64,000 bases of DNA, taken from the NCBI GenBank assembly GCA_022559985.1, contig JAFJTR010000030.1, positions 62,001 through 126,000 on the forward strand. The letters are read 5' to 3'. The stretch's first letter is position 1; every line of letters begins with the position of its first letter. This DNA comes from Parastagonospora avenae f. sp. tritici 18332-5 (Eukaryota > Ascomycota > Dothideomycetes > Pleosporales > Phaeosphaeriaceae). This document shows, piece after piece, positions 19,937 through 31,007 of this stretch. Below the pieces are notes generated by a model. The model did not search any database. It worked only from the letters and a program-made list of their open reading frames with translations, and had not been told where the DNA came from. The position numbers and the translations under genes are program-made.

Positions 19937-22286
19937 ATGGCGGCCCCCACACAGTTGGCTTGTGAGTACCCTTGGACCGCTGCCTGAGGGGAGTCAAAAC
20001 TAAGACACGTGCAGATCGCACTTCCAAGGGCATCGGGCTCTTCAATGCCGCTCCCGTCTACGAGCCTCTGCCAGGATTCCAGAAGTGAGGCGCACAACAG
20101 TGCCGCAAGGAATTTGCTGCTGACTTGAGATAGACCTGAAGGCAACCTGAGGTGCTGCTGCTACTCGCCCGACAGCAAGTATTTTGCCTGGGCGTCACCC
20201 GAACAGTACGTCCATCCTCGAACATTGGCGCTTTGGGGCATTCTGACATTGACTTCTTCAGGGTTTCGGTCGTTGACGCCTCGCTCGGCCATGTCATTAC
20301 TACGCTCCCCACCCCCAACGTCTTCGAGCTCGGTTTCTCACCCCTCGGCACATACATCATCACGTGGCAGCGTCCCACCAAAGACGAAGAGGGCAACGCC
20401 GTGAAGAACCTGAAGGTCTGGAGGACTGTGTCTGAAGCTGAGGATGGCGGACACTCGCTGGTCGGCGAATACGTGCAGAAGAACCAGACTGGCTGGAACC
20501 TGCAGTACACCTCAGACGAGAAGTTTTGCGCGCGCACCGTAACCAACGAGGTACAATTCTACCAGTCGCACGATTTGCGTACCGTTTGGAATAAGCTTCG
20601 CGTTGAAGGAGTGACAGACTTTGCCGTGTCGCCCGGCAACACTCACTCGGTGGCTGTTTTTGTCCCAGAGCGCAAGGTGAGATTTTCTAGAATGTCGACT
20701 TGGGCCCGCTAACAATCCCACAGGGTATGCCCGCTGCAGTGAAGGTCTTCCAGGTGCCTCAATTCAACTCTGCCATCTCGCAGAAGACGTTTTATAAGGG
20801 CGACAAGGTCCAGCTGAAGTGGAACGACCTTGGTACCAGCCTGATTGTCCTTGCTCAGACCGAGGTCGACAAGACTAACAAGAGCTACTACGGCGAGACG
20901 AACATGTACATCCTGAGCGCCAACGGCTCGTTCGATTCGCGCATCACGCTTGATAAGGAGGGCCCGATCCACGACGTCTCTTGGTCCCCGAACTCGAAAG
21001 AGTTTGGTGTTGTCTATGGATACATGCCGGCGAAGACTACCATTTTCAACGCCCGCGCTGTTCCACAGCACAACTTCGACCTGGGCCCACGCAACACGAT
21101 CCTTTTCTCGCCCCACGGTCGCTACGTACTTGTTGCCGGTTTTGGTAACTTGGCTGGCGACATGGACATTTATGATTTGGAGAAGAACTACCACAAGCTG
21201 TGCACCATCAAAGCGTCCAACTGCACCTACTGCGAGTGGAGTCCCGATGGCAAGCACATTCTGTCGGCCATCACCAGCCCGCGTCTCCGGGTAGACAACG
21301 GTATTCGCATCTACCATATTGGTGGACAGCTAATGTACAACGAGGAGATGACGGAGATGTACCACGTTACATGGCGCCCACAGTCTCCCTCGGTCCATCC
21401 CCTGGGCAACCCGCTGAACCCTATGCCGACTCCTCACCCGTCGGCTCTCGCGTTCTTGAGCACCCAGAAGACGCCCTCGAAGCCCGCTGGTGCGTACCGA
21501 CCTCCCGGCGCACGCGGCACCACTACACCGCTGCTGTTCAAGCGTGAAGACGAGGGTGGCGCAGCTTACAGCAACACGGGCATTTCGTCTACGAACGTTG
21601 GCTTCCAGAATGGATTCGGCAAGCCCCGCCGCCGCGAAGTTCCCGGTGCGGAGACAGTCGACTCTCTTCCTCCTGGAGCTGCTCCCGGTGGTGGTGTTAG
21701 TCTCACTGGTGCGGTTGATGGCGATGGAGAGCTATCCAAAGCTGCACTGAAGAACAAGAAGAAGCGCGAGGCCAAGAAGGCTCGTGAGGCCGCCGACAAG
21801 GCTGCTGGTCTCGCAGCTGATGGGATTAATGCTCCCACCGGACCCGCGAGCGCTGGCCGTAGCCCGGAACGTCGTAATGGTCCACAGCAGCGCAGCCGTA
21901 GCAAGACTGGAAACGGCGGATATGGAGGACGAAGCGCTAGCCAGCACCGCAACTTTGGCAACAGCCCCAGCCGTCACCCTGGTCAGGAAGGAAACCATAG
22001 GCAGATGATGGGTCAGCAACACCACCAGCGCCATGGATCTGGGCAGACTCCTCTTCCTCCGATCCAGACGGAGAACCAGGGCCCTGCTCCCGACCTCACC
22101 GTCACCAGCCCTGGCGATGGCAACCCGCAGGACAAAAAGATGCGTGGCCTGCTCAAAAAGATGCGCGCTATCGACGAGCTCAAGATGAGGCAAGCTGGCG
22201 GCGAGAAGTTGGAGGATACACAGATTAAGAAGATTGCCACTGAGGAGCAGATCAGGAAGGAGCTCAACGCGATTGGCTTTGCTTGA
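19937..22286 (+). CDS. Eukaryotic translation initiation factor eIF2A
   Basis: eIF2A-type factor, a WD40-like beta-propeller protein linked to GTP-independent Met-tRNA delivery and alternative initiation. Exons 19937-19961, 20015-20084, 20134-20205, 20262-20676 and 20724-22286 give 714 residues. The N-terminus reads MAAPTQLAYRTSKGIGLFNA after splicing. Propeller blocks follow: CYSPDSKYFAWASPEQVSVV, FELGFSPLGTYIITWQRP, TILFSPHGRYVLVAGFGNLA and CEWSPDGKHILSAITSPRLR. The C-terminal third is low-complexity (KKKREAKKAREAADKAAG, then Ser/Arg/Gly/His-rich) and ends in a conserved helical tail (LLKKMRAIDELKMRQ to ELNAIGFA). Four of its introns crowd the first 790 bp. Confidence 0.93.
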
Positions 22287-22534
22287 ACATGTCAAGATGT
22301 CAGATATGGAGGTTGAGAAGCGAGATTGGATGTCAAACGCAGAGTAGTATACAGTGCTACCCGTAAACCACAAAATCATTCTTCGTGCGAAGAGTTTCCG
22401 AATCGTGATTTGACGTGCTGCTCAAGTTTTGATCTTTAGGTCTCATTGTCATTACAAAGATCGAAATCCCTCCCTGACGCCAGAATGCTAACAACGCCAT
22501 GCTATGCAATTCAAACACAAACACATGAGACCCA
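22287..22534. other. Short convergent intergenic
   Basis: Under 250 bp between the stops of eIF2A and the SprT-like gene; 3' UTR sequence only. Confidence 0.5.
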
Positions 22535-24796
22535 TCAAATCTTCAACCCCTCCAACGCCTCCTCAAGCTCCTTCTCGCCCTTCTTCGCCTTCATCTGCCT
22601 ATACTCCCTCGCCACAGCCTCTACCACTTTTCCCATCTTCGTATCCTCGCCCCTCGTGTCCATCTCCTCCTTCACCCTCGCAAAGTTCTCCTTCACGAAG
22701 ACCTGATACTCGCCCTTCTCCTTACCCACCCCTCCCTGTCTAGGCGTCGGCTTCGTCTGCACCAGCCTGCCCTTACATCGCCCACAACTATGCCTGCCCG
22801 TATCCACGCTCTTACTATGCCTCTTGAATTCATACCCGCACTCCACGCATTCCCAGACATACTTGAATTCAATCGCGTAGCTGTGTTTCGTCGTAACCTC
22901 CACGCCCTTTTGCTTGAACGCATCCGACACTTTGCGGCCCCAGGCTTTGAACTCTGCGCCGTGCGGATTGTTGCGCACGCCGCTTATCATGAACGTCGTG
23001 AGGTGGCAGTACTCGTGCGCGAGGACGTTGTACAGGCGCTCTTCGTCATCGATGACTTTCTCGGCCAGCTCGATGCTGCAGTGGTGCCGGATCTCCGTGG
23101 CGAAGTCTGAAGCGGAGGGACCGGTGCGCAGGCGGATTTGCTCTCGTCGCCAGTTTGCGCGGCCGGCAGTCGTTTTGAGCGTGCGGGACCATACTAATTT
23201 GATGCCGCCGGTGCTTTTGGATAGTTCTGAAATCTGACCCTGCAAGATTGTCGAGTCGAGCTCGGCTAGGAAGGCTTCTGCGATGGCGTGCTTTTGCTCG
23301 GAAAAGGCTTTGCGTTGGGCGCGGATCTGTTTGGTGTTGGGGTCGGAAGAGGTAGGTGGGAGAGTAGGTTTCTTGGTGGGATTGCGAGTTGAAGTCTTAC
23401 TAGTGTTGTTCTTGCGCGGGCTTGCTGTTGGGCTTGGAGACTCGTCATCGTTGCCGCTGCTTCCATCATCTGACAGGGCGATACCTTCCATCATCTTGAC
23501 AATGTCGTCGCGCCATTTTTGCTTCCTGGGAGACACGAGTGGCTTGCTGGGAGAGTGTTTTTCATTCCACTCATTAACGACTTCAGGATTCCAGAACGCA
23601 TCGAGACTTGGTCGTAGGCCAGGTGCTTTGGGAATCATGGGCTTCTTCTTAGATGGCGAGACAAGCTTGGAGGGACTAGGAGGGGCGAGAGGTGGTGTGG
23701 CTGAACGCGAGATCGGAGGTGCTTTACAAGGCGAACGATTCTTAGTCGGTGTCGGTGAGTACGTGAGCACCGCCAAACCACCATTTGATGAGGAGGTCTG
23801 CGGCCGGGAGGCGAAAGATGCTGAGCGCATGCGAGACGGTGGCGGAAGAGGAGGAGCCACCAATGACTTTGGTGGCTCAGGCGAATCCGTAAGGTCGATA
23901 ACTTCCTGCGCCCAATTTGAGATGGTACTGTGGCCCTTCCTATGAGGCGGTCGCATAGATGTCAATGGTTGTGGTTCCTCTGTTGCTACCTGCAGTTCTC
24001 TATTCGCTTTCGCAGACGGCTTGCGGACCTCAGTTTCTGGTAACGAATCTTCACTCTCCTCGTCAGAATCCGACTCTACCTGTCGCCTCTGTTGCTGTGG
24101 TCTTCTCTGCCGAGCGTGCACAACAGGATCGTCATCTTCATCGTCGCTGACCTCCACCATCGGCACATCTTCCTGTTCCTGCTCAGTTTCCTGCTCTTCT
24201 TCTTCACCACACAGCAAGCTCGTCTCGGCTTCCTCCTCCTCCATCTCTACTTCAGGCACCTCTTCCTCTACCCTCGCTTTGATATATGGCCTGACAGGTA
24301 GCGCGAAGCTTGGTTCCTCCACAACATCGATCCTCGCCCTACTTGCCTGCTTCCGGATCACGCTCTTAGCCAGGGTCTTCGCGTACAGCAGGCTCGTCTT
24401 CTTCCCGACATCGATGTCTGTGGTGCCGCTTCGAACTCTCCTCTCGCGCTGCTTCTTCTCGGGACTAGCAAGACTCTCATCGCTCAACTTTCGCAATAGC
24501 CGGCTGTTGCTCTCTACAGGCCGGAGAATGCGCTGCTTCCGTGGTGTGAGTGCATCCGGGGCCACCGCGCTTTTCCGCACAAGGCATGAGTCCTCTGCAT
24601 CTTGTAACGAAGCTGTCGCATACCGTAGACCGCGTCTCGATTGCTTTGGTACCAGGACGGGGTTCTCTTCATCCGACGACACCGAATATTCGACAGAGCG
24701 CGTGGCTTTTCTCGGGCTCGAGCGCGTCGCTCTAGTTTCGCTTGGTGGCATAAGGATAATCGGCTCATTCGGACTCGGTTTTCGCAGGCGAGCCAT
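22535..24796 (-). CDS. SprT-like metalloprotease with acidic disordered N-terminus (GCNA/ACRC-like)
   Basis: Predicted zinc protease of the SprT/Spartan superfamily, resembling GCNA, which acts on DNA-protein crosslinks. Intronless, 753 residues. Residues 1-480 are disordered with strongly acidic runs (EVPEVEMEEEEAETSL, VEVSDDEDDD), Ser/Pro/Lys patches and the segment EVIDLTDSPE, which resembles a SUMO-interacting motif. The SprT core holds the metal site HEYCH (594-598), then a zinc ribbon CVEC...CGRC (Cys650, 653, 671, 674). The protein ends in a Lys/Glu-rich helix. Architecture (acidic tail plus SprT plus CxxC ribbon) separates it from Wss1-type proteases. Role in crosslink repair is inferred by family. 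Three repeated promoter modules lie upstream. Confidence 0.85.
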   Translation of the reverse strand: MARLRKPSPNEPIILMPPSETRATRSSPRKATRSVEYSVSSDEENPVLVPKQSRRGLRYATASLQDAEDSCLVRKSAVAPDALTPRKQRILRPVESNSRLLRKLSDESLASPEKKQRERRVRSGTTDIDVGKKTSLLYAKTLAKSVIRKQASRARIDVVEEPSFALPVRPYIKARVEEEVPEVEMEEEEAETSLLCGEEEEQETEQEQEDVPMVEVSDDEDDDPVVHARQRRPQQQRRQVESDSDEESEDSLPETEVRKPSAKANRELQVATEEPQPLTSMRPPHRKGHSTISNWAQEVIDLTDSPEPPKSLVAPPLPPPSRMRSASFASRPQTSSSNGGLAVLTYSPTPTKNRSPCKAPPISRSATPPLAPPSPSKLVSPSKKKPMIPKAPGLRPSLDAFWNPEVVNEWNEKHSPSKPLVSPRKQKWRDDIVKMMEGIALSDDGSSGNDDESPSPTASPRKNNTSKTSTRNPTKKPTLPPTSSDPNTKQIRAQRKAFSEQKHAIAEAFLAELDSTILQGQISELSKSTGGIKLVWSRTLKTTAGRANWRREQIRLRTGPSASDFATEIRHHCSIELAEKVIDDEERLYNVLAHEYCHLTTFMISGVRNNPHGAEFKAWGRKVSDAFKQKGVEVTTKHSYAIEFKYVWECVECGYEFKRHSKSVDTGRHSCGRCKGRLVQTKPTPRQGGVGKEKGEYQVFVKENFARVKEEMDTRGEDTKMGKVVEAVAREYRQMKAKKGEKELEEALEGLKI

Positions 24797-25902
24797 CTTG
24801 TAGATATAGGCGATGGCGCACGCTATAGGGATGTTCGAAAGTGTATTTCGGAACGCGGATGCAACTGGTCCAAGAAAAATACTCGCCCATGGAAATCGAG
24901 ACGTTGGTGCAGGCCAGGGTATTTGTTATTGGCCCGTTGTCTAGGAGATCGTGTCACGTGCTGATAAGATTGGGCCTTCCCAATTAGGAAGTTTCAAAGT
25001 TGGTATCGATCGCAGCGCAAGTACGGGTGTCTTTTCTGCACCAGCTGACAGCCGGGAATCTACGAGATTATGTCTCGTGCGACACCTTCCTAGTTAGGAA
25101 GTTTGAAAATCAGCATCGATCGCAGAGAGCAAGTGAGAGTGCATTTTCACAGTTGTGATGATTCTCCAGCTAGAAAGACATGAGATGGCATCACGTGCCG
25201 ATAAGAGCAAACCTTCCTGATTGGGAAGTTTAAATTTGGTGTCGATCACAGTAAAGTGCATTTCATTTTCACCGCTGTACTGAATGTGTGTCACGAGCAA
25301 GTAAACTCGACAGCCACAACGCCACATCGCGCGACGTATTTTTCATGAGTTGTTTCCATGGCAGTCCAGCTGCTGGCAACAACAGGTTACTTTTGATTTT
25401 CGCCTTTTGTTATTCTCTTCCCGCGATTCGCGATGACTGGGATAGTGACGGCGCAAATTGCAGCAATCGCTTCCATCTCAACCTCTGGCCAGCCGGCGCA
25501 ATGCAGCGACTAGGCCAGCCTGTATAGCTTCACACCTCTTTCAGTGTTGTTCTATACTTCGTACATATTTGAAGCTATACACGTGTACTCATCACATGCA
25601 GTCACTTATGAGGCTACATATACAGCATGTTCACTGTAGCACAAATTTCAGAGATAATCAAGTCATACATTGCATGCTAATCCACCACAAATACAAGCAC
25701 CCCATCTGATCCCTAGTGATACCCATAAAGAGAGCTTCCGCTGCCACATTCGTTTCAAATCGTCCAAGCCCCTATGCGCTGTGCTTGTCCTCCCCAATAG
25801 CTTGGTGGTCTTATTTCCTCTCCCTTCAGATGTGTTAGGGTATTCATCCTGTATCTACATTCCTGGTATTTTTGCGTTTGTCATTTCCACGCTCCAATAC
25901 GC
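24797..25902. promoter_or_regulatory. SprT-like gene promoter and aconitase 3' flank
   Basis: 1.1 kb. The SprT-proximal part contains three degenerate direct repeats (24953-25252). The rest, toward the aconitase stop, is A/T-rich and has only short open frames. Confidence 0.5.
24953..25252. repeat. Three degenerate direct repeats upstream of the SprT-like gene
   Basis: Three copies, with CTTCC cores at about 24976, 25086 and 25213 (spacing about 110 and 127 bp). Each has CTTCC-N6-GGAAGTTT, then a TTGGT/CAGCA block and ATCGATCGCAG (ATCACAG in copy 3). Copies 1 and 3 also begin with CACGTGCTGATAAG or CACGTGCCGATAAG; copy 2 has a decayed version. The inner core is itself an inverted repeat. Sequence between cores is poorly conserved, so selection on the cores or old tandem duplication are both possible. 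Confidence 0.7.
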
Positions 25903-28639
25903 TTACTGCTTGGCTGCCTTGGCCATGGTGTTAAGAGCGCTACCGTTCTTGAACCACTCGATCTGGCCCTCATTGAAGGTGTGCGAGAGCTTGATGTCGA
26001 AAGACTTGCTGCCGTCGGCCGGGTGGACGACAAGGGTCATGGGCTTGCCGACGGCGAGTTCAGTGCACTTGAGGTCAACCTTGTCGTTGGGGCCAATCTT
26101 GTCGTAGTCGGCGGGTTCGGAAAAGGTAAGAGGAAGCATACCCTGCTTCTTCAAGTTGGTCTCGTGCTGTGGATTGTTAGTAAATGCTGTAAAATAGCGA
26201 ATCGTTGCACCTACAATACGAGCGAAAGATCGAACGATGATGGCCATGCCTCCCAAGTGCCTGGGCTCAAGGGCGGCGTGCTCACGGGAAGAGCCCTCGC
26301 CGTAGTTCCAATCACCAACAACGACCCACGGCTTGCCGTTCTTCTTGTAGTCACGGGCAACATCAGGGACGGCACCATATTGGCCGTTGAGCGCATTCTT
26401 AACCTTGTTAGCCTCGCCGTTCTCGGCGTTGATGGCACCGATCAACATGTTGTTCGAGATGTTGTCCAAATGTCCACGGTACTTCAGCCAAGGACCGGCC
26501 ATGGAGATGTGGTCAGTGGTGGTCTTGCCCTGGCACTTGATGAGGATGGGCAGGTCGGTGGCATCCTTGCCGTTCCAGGCCTCGAATGGCTGGAGCAACT
26601 GGAGACGGTCGGAGCTGGGTGACACGGCAACGTTGACGTTCGAGCGGTCCTCGGGAGGGTGCTGGTAGGTGTCCTGACCTGGGTCGTAGCCGTTAGCAGG
26701 GAGACCCTCACCGGAGGGCTCCTTCAGCTTGAACTCCTTGCCGTTCGCGTCCTTGAGAGTGTCTGCGGATAATTAGCATTTTCGCCCATATATACTGGGC
26801 AAAGCCAAAAGTACCTGTGAGTGGGTTGAAGCTCAATGTACCTGCGATGGTCATGGCTACAACAAGATCGGGTGAGGTAACGAAGGAGTGGGTGGCGGGG
26901 TTGGCATCGTTACGACCCGTGAAGTTACGGTTGTAGGACGAGATGATCGAGTTGGCAGTACCCTTCTTTACGTCTCTGCGGTCCCACTTCAAGGCTGTTA
27001 GTAAGTCGAAGGTAGATAGGATAGGCTATCACTTGCCTGGCCGATACAAGGGCCGCAAGCATTTGCAAGGACCATTCCACCAAACTCCTCGAAAGTCTTG
27101 AGTTGACCGTCCCCTGTCGCAGGTCAGCATTGGCGCCGTGTAAACAACGTCGCCCATCGTTCGGTCCCGTGAAGATATCCAGCTTATACTATGGGATTGT
27201 ACTCACTTTCTATAGTTGCCCTTATTTGCTCACTGCCAGGTGTGACGGTGAACAGCGCCTTGGCCTTGACACCGTGGTCCATGGCGTCCTGGGCAATGGA
27301 AGCAGCACGGCTCATGTCCTCGTAGGAGGAGTTAGTGCAAGAGCCGATGAGACCGACCTTGAGCTCTTCAGGCCACTTGTTGGCCTTGACAGCCTCCTTG
27401 AACTTGCTGATGGGGGTAGCTAGATCGGGTGTGAAGGGACCGTTGATGTGGGGCTCGAGAGTATCGAGGTTGATCTCGATGAGCTCATCGTACTCGGCGC
27501 CCTCATCCTCACGGAGCTCCTGAGCGTACTCGCGGGAGAAATCACCAATGGACCTGCGCTTAGTAGCGTTGAGGTAGTCGTACATGCGGTCGTTGAAGGG
27601 GAAAACCGAAGTGGTGGCACCAATCTCAGCTAGAGCAATATGTGTTAGCACATCCTGAACAACTTCGCGGGATTCATGCAGGATTACGTACCACCCATGT
27701 TGCAAATGGTAGCCATACCCGTGCAGGACAGGCTCTCGGTTCCGGGACCGTGGTACTCAACGATAGCACCAGTTCCACCCTTGACGGTGAGGATACCGGC
27801 GACCTTGAGAATAATGTCTGCAGCGCAAGTTAGTATCATTTCAATATTGTAAACGTGTTGCGATGAGCGGAATGTTTTCATCACGAGATCATTGAATACG
27901 CACCCTTAGGAGAAGTCCAGCCAGAGAGCTTTCCAGTGAGCTTGACACCAATAACCTTAGGAGCCTTCAACTCCCAGGGAAGACCAGCCATGACGTCGAC
28001 AGCGTCGGCACCACCAACGCCAATTGCGGCCATACCAAGACCACCAGCATTGGGAGTGTGCGAGTCGGTACCAATGAGGAGAGCACCAGGGAAAGCGTAG
28101 TTCTCAAGCACGATCTGGTGAATGATACCAGAGCCGGGCTTCCAGAAACCGATGTTGTACTTGGCGCAAGATGTTGACAAGAAGTCGTAGACTTCCTTGT
28201 TGATGTCCTGGGCGCGGGCCAAATCCTTCTCTCCACCAACCTGAGCCTCGATAAGATGGTCACAGTGGACGGTGGTGGGAGTGGCAACCGAAGGCATGCC
28301 AGCCGACATGAATTGGAGGATAGCCATCTGAGCGGTGGCATCCTGGCAAGCTACACGGTCGGGGCGGAGCTTGAGGTAGCTCTTGCCGCGCTCAATGTCT
28401 TGACCATGAGGATCGTCCAAATGGGAGTACAGAATCTTCTCGGCGAAAGTGAGCGGTCGGTTCAAGCGGCCACGAACAATCGACAGGTTCTCGCTCATCT
28501 TCTTGTAGTTGATGTAGTGGCCCTTCTCCCAGTTGGTCATTTCGACCTTGCGGGACAGCGGAGCATCGCTGACGGTGGCCAATTGCCTGCGCGAAGCAAG
28601 GCTCTGGCCTACGCGACCGAGCCTCGAGAACTTCTGCAT
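25903..28639 (-). CDS. Aconitate hydratase, mitochondrial
   Basis: 4Fe-4S enzyme of the citric acid cycle that interconverts citrate and isocitrate in the mitochondrial matrix; in yeast (Aco1) it also binds mtDNA. Seven exons: 28639-27904, 27817-27692, 27629-27207, 27113-27037, 26986-26815, 26762-26215 and 26166-25903, giving 781 residues, the family length. The start MQKFSRLGRVGQSLASRRQL is an Arg/Ser-rich presequence. Cluster cysteines are in TATICNMGAEIG and in ANACGPCIGQ; substrate-binding blocks include GTDSHTPNAGGLG, DWNYGEGSSREHAALEPRHL and KCQGKTTTDHIS. Intron 4 (27036-26987) begins with GC instead of GT (CAG|GCAAGT) and has a CTAAC branch point. A longer reading from ATG 28715 is possible but would bury the presequence. 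Confidence 0.95.
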
Positions 28640-29371
28640 GGTGTATGGGGTGAGGGTTGGAGTGGAGGGGAAGAGTGATGGAAGAAGCGGAGGGCAGAAA
28701 CGCCAGAAGCTGCCCACAATCCGGCCGATAACTAATAGCGATCAGAGGAATGCTGATTGGCTGTATAGGCGGAAGACCTCGGCGTCAAGCCCAAGGACCC
28801 CGGCAACTCTTTCCCGCTGGCCCGTTTCACGTGCGAATGGGATCAAATAACGCAGACGAGGATGTCGAGACGAGGTCGCTGCTGATGCACTGTGCGTGGT
28901 GAGGAATACAGGTTATGCTGAGCTGGTGGTGGTTGTGAAGCTCTTAAAGATTACTGCCGTGTGACGACATAGGGCATTCCCCCGCGCTCGAAGCTCTTTG
29001 CTTCTGCAACCGTCCCGAGGAACGCCAAACTGCTGATTGGCGTTCGATAAGCCCAGCACGTTCCAACTGCCACACACCGTGGTCATTTTGACAATACCTG
29101 TTGCGACTAAATACTACCCGAGAAATCCTTGACGACCTGCAGACCATTGCCGCGGATAAGCCACGGGAGGAGGTAACATCGCCAAGGGTTAACTGCATCC
29201 CGGCGTTCTCGCCCTCCTTAAGACATCAAATTCTGCGCGACCTGCAGACATTCGCACAGACCATCTGCGGAGCGTACCTTCGGATAAGGAACGGAAACAT
29301 ACCTAGCTCTCCACATCTTCAAGCACTGCCGAGCGGCCGCGGATCCTGCAGTTCAGCAACCACAGCCCAAC
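28640..29371. promoter_or_regulatory. Divergent promoter region, aconitase / Bud20-like
   Basis: About 730 bp between divergent starts. It contains a TTCACGTGCG box near 28826 and an imperfect internal duplication around CGACCTGCAGAC (29134 and 29238). Open frames here do not look coding. Confidence 0.45.
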
Positions 29372-29785
29372 ATGCCTGCCATCCGAGGACAAGACTCAAA
29401 AAAGAAGACACGTCGCCACACGCGCGACCTCGACCAGATCCACGCCGACCTGTGCGACGAGAAACATCTCGCAGAGTTCAAGGATGCGAAACCCATAGAA
29501 GATTTGCCTGGTCTGGGCCAACACTACTGCAAAGAATGCGCAAAATTCTTTGAGAGCGAGACCAACTTTGTCGCACATCAGAAGGGCAAAGTGCACAAGC
29601 GCAGGTACGAATTCTTGCTACATGTGTAGTTTGGAGCAAAAATTAATTCTGTCTGTAGGGTCAAGCAACTGCGCGAAGAGCCATACTCCATCAAGGAAGC
29701 CGAAGCTGGCATGGGCGGTCTTACAACAAACAATGGAAAGCGCACGACAACGCTTATGGAGGTCGACGACGGCGCTGCGGCTTGA
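29372..29785 (+). CDS. Bud20/ZNF593-like C2H2 zinc finger protein
   Basis: Small nuclear-cytoplasmic shuttling factor of the Bud20 family, needed in yeast for export of the pre-60S ribosomal subunit. Exons 29372-29604 and 29659-29785, 119 residues. The N-terminus KKKTRRHTRDLDQI is basic; PGLGQHYCKECAKFFESE carries the cysteines and HQKGKVHKRR the histidines of the single C2H2 finger. The C-terminus has the family tail REEPYSIKEAEAGMG. Length matches the family. Jjj1, another 60S maturation factor, lies 28 kb away in the window. Confidence 0.93.
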
Positions 29786-30300
29786 GAAGCTACCATAAAG
29801 GGCGCTCAAAGGACAACGACACCTGGGCAGCAGATACGATACTGCGCAGGACCTAGCTCTCTGTAAATAGAGATGGCTGTCATATGTCGGGCACAAGAAG
29901 GCCACAGATATGGCTGCGCTTGGCGCTATGTAGGCTCCCTGCTGCCTGGAGAGTTGGAAGGATCAAAAAGCATATGCATTACACGGCGTTAAAAAATTTG
30001 GGACATGGAGCAAATAGAGAGGACAAAAAGTTTCAATGATACCCGAAATCAGCCTTGTTTAGAAATACAAAGCTTCCAGCATTCGAAATCCATCTGAAAT
30101 GTGCTGTGTTGGTGCTCTAGGTACCCGTTTGTCGCGCTGCCTGAAGTTGCCTGATTGCTACCTACTAAGATCACCATCACGAAAACTTCAACAGCGTGAC
30201 TATATGAACCACCACCACAACATGCAAAATCAATAACACAAAGTTATCTCATCTTCTAACTGCATCAATGTCAATTCAGCCCAGCGATAAAAAATTGATA
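29786..30300. other. Intergenic, Hikeshi upstream region
   Basis: Space between the Bud20-like stop and the Hikeshi start. A/T-rich, no recognisable gene or repeat. Confidence 0.45.
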
Positions 30301-31007
30301 ATGGCATTCACAAACACCCCACTCTTCGGCGGCGCAATTACTGTCGACCTGCCCTCCAACTTCGCCGACACAAGGTAAGCTCACCTCCATCTATACCCTT
30401 TACAAATTATAATAACCGCAAAAACAGCACAATCCGTGAAGTCCCCGACCACCAAGAAGTCTACCTCGACGCCGGCGGCTACTCCAGCATCGTCATCGAA
30501 ATCTTCGAATACGTCGACAAGCCCAGCGACGAAGAAGCGCTGCAGTACCATTTCGCCGATCTTGTTGACGACACGGGCGATAGCACGAACATTTTGCAGC
30601 AGGAAAAGGTTGTATTTGGGAAAGATGGGGCCAAGTAAGTTGCGCACGTGACTTTAGTCTACACCCATGGAGTCCAAGTCATCAGTAGAACGTTGGAGCT
30701 GCATTGAAGCTGAATATTGATAATTAGAGACAAGAATGCGCTCGGTCTAACGTTCATTCAAACACCCGCCCCGCCGACGGATCCGAGGCGCAAGACGCCT
30801 GAGTTCGTGTACATTCACCTTTTGCTGCTGAGGTTGAAGGAACAGGACACGGATATCATGGTTACGATTAACATCCCGCATTACAAGGATGAGTATGAGA
30901 AAGCCGAACCGGGTGAGGAGACGAAGTTGATGAAGGAGAGTAAGGCGACTAGGGAGAAGGTGTTGCAGACGTTCGAGGTCAAGGAGTGGGGATTGTTTGA
31001 TGGGTAG
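30301..31007 (+). CDS. Hikeshi family protein (Opi10-like)
   Basis: Hikeshi is the nuclear import carrier for Hsp70 during heat stress; the yeast relative is OPI10. Exons 30301-30374, 30428-30634 and 30728-31007, 186 residues. TPLFGGAITVDLPSNFADTS begins the jelly-roll domain, followed by REVPDHQEVYLDAGGYSSIV and the C-terminal block TFEVKEWGLFDG. An in-frame ATG 33 nt upstream (30268) could add 11 residues; I chose 30301 because the family normally starts within a few residues of the FG motif. The second intron (93 nt) is longer than usual. Confidence 0.92.

Noticed and set aside
22690..24803. Several long plus-strand frames (for example 24021-24803, 23283-23945)
   Set aside because: They mirror the Ser/Glu-rich low-complexity coding of the SprT-like gene on the other strand; composition (Ser-rich or Val/Gly-rich) is typical of antisense shadows.
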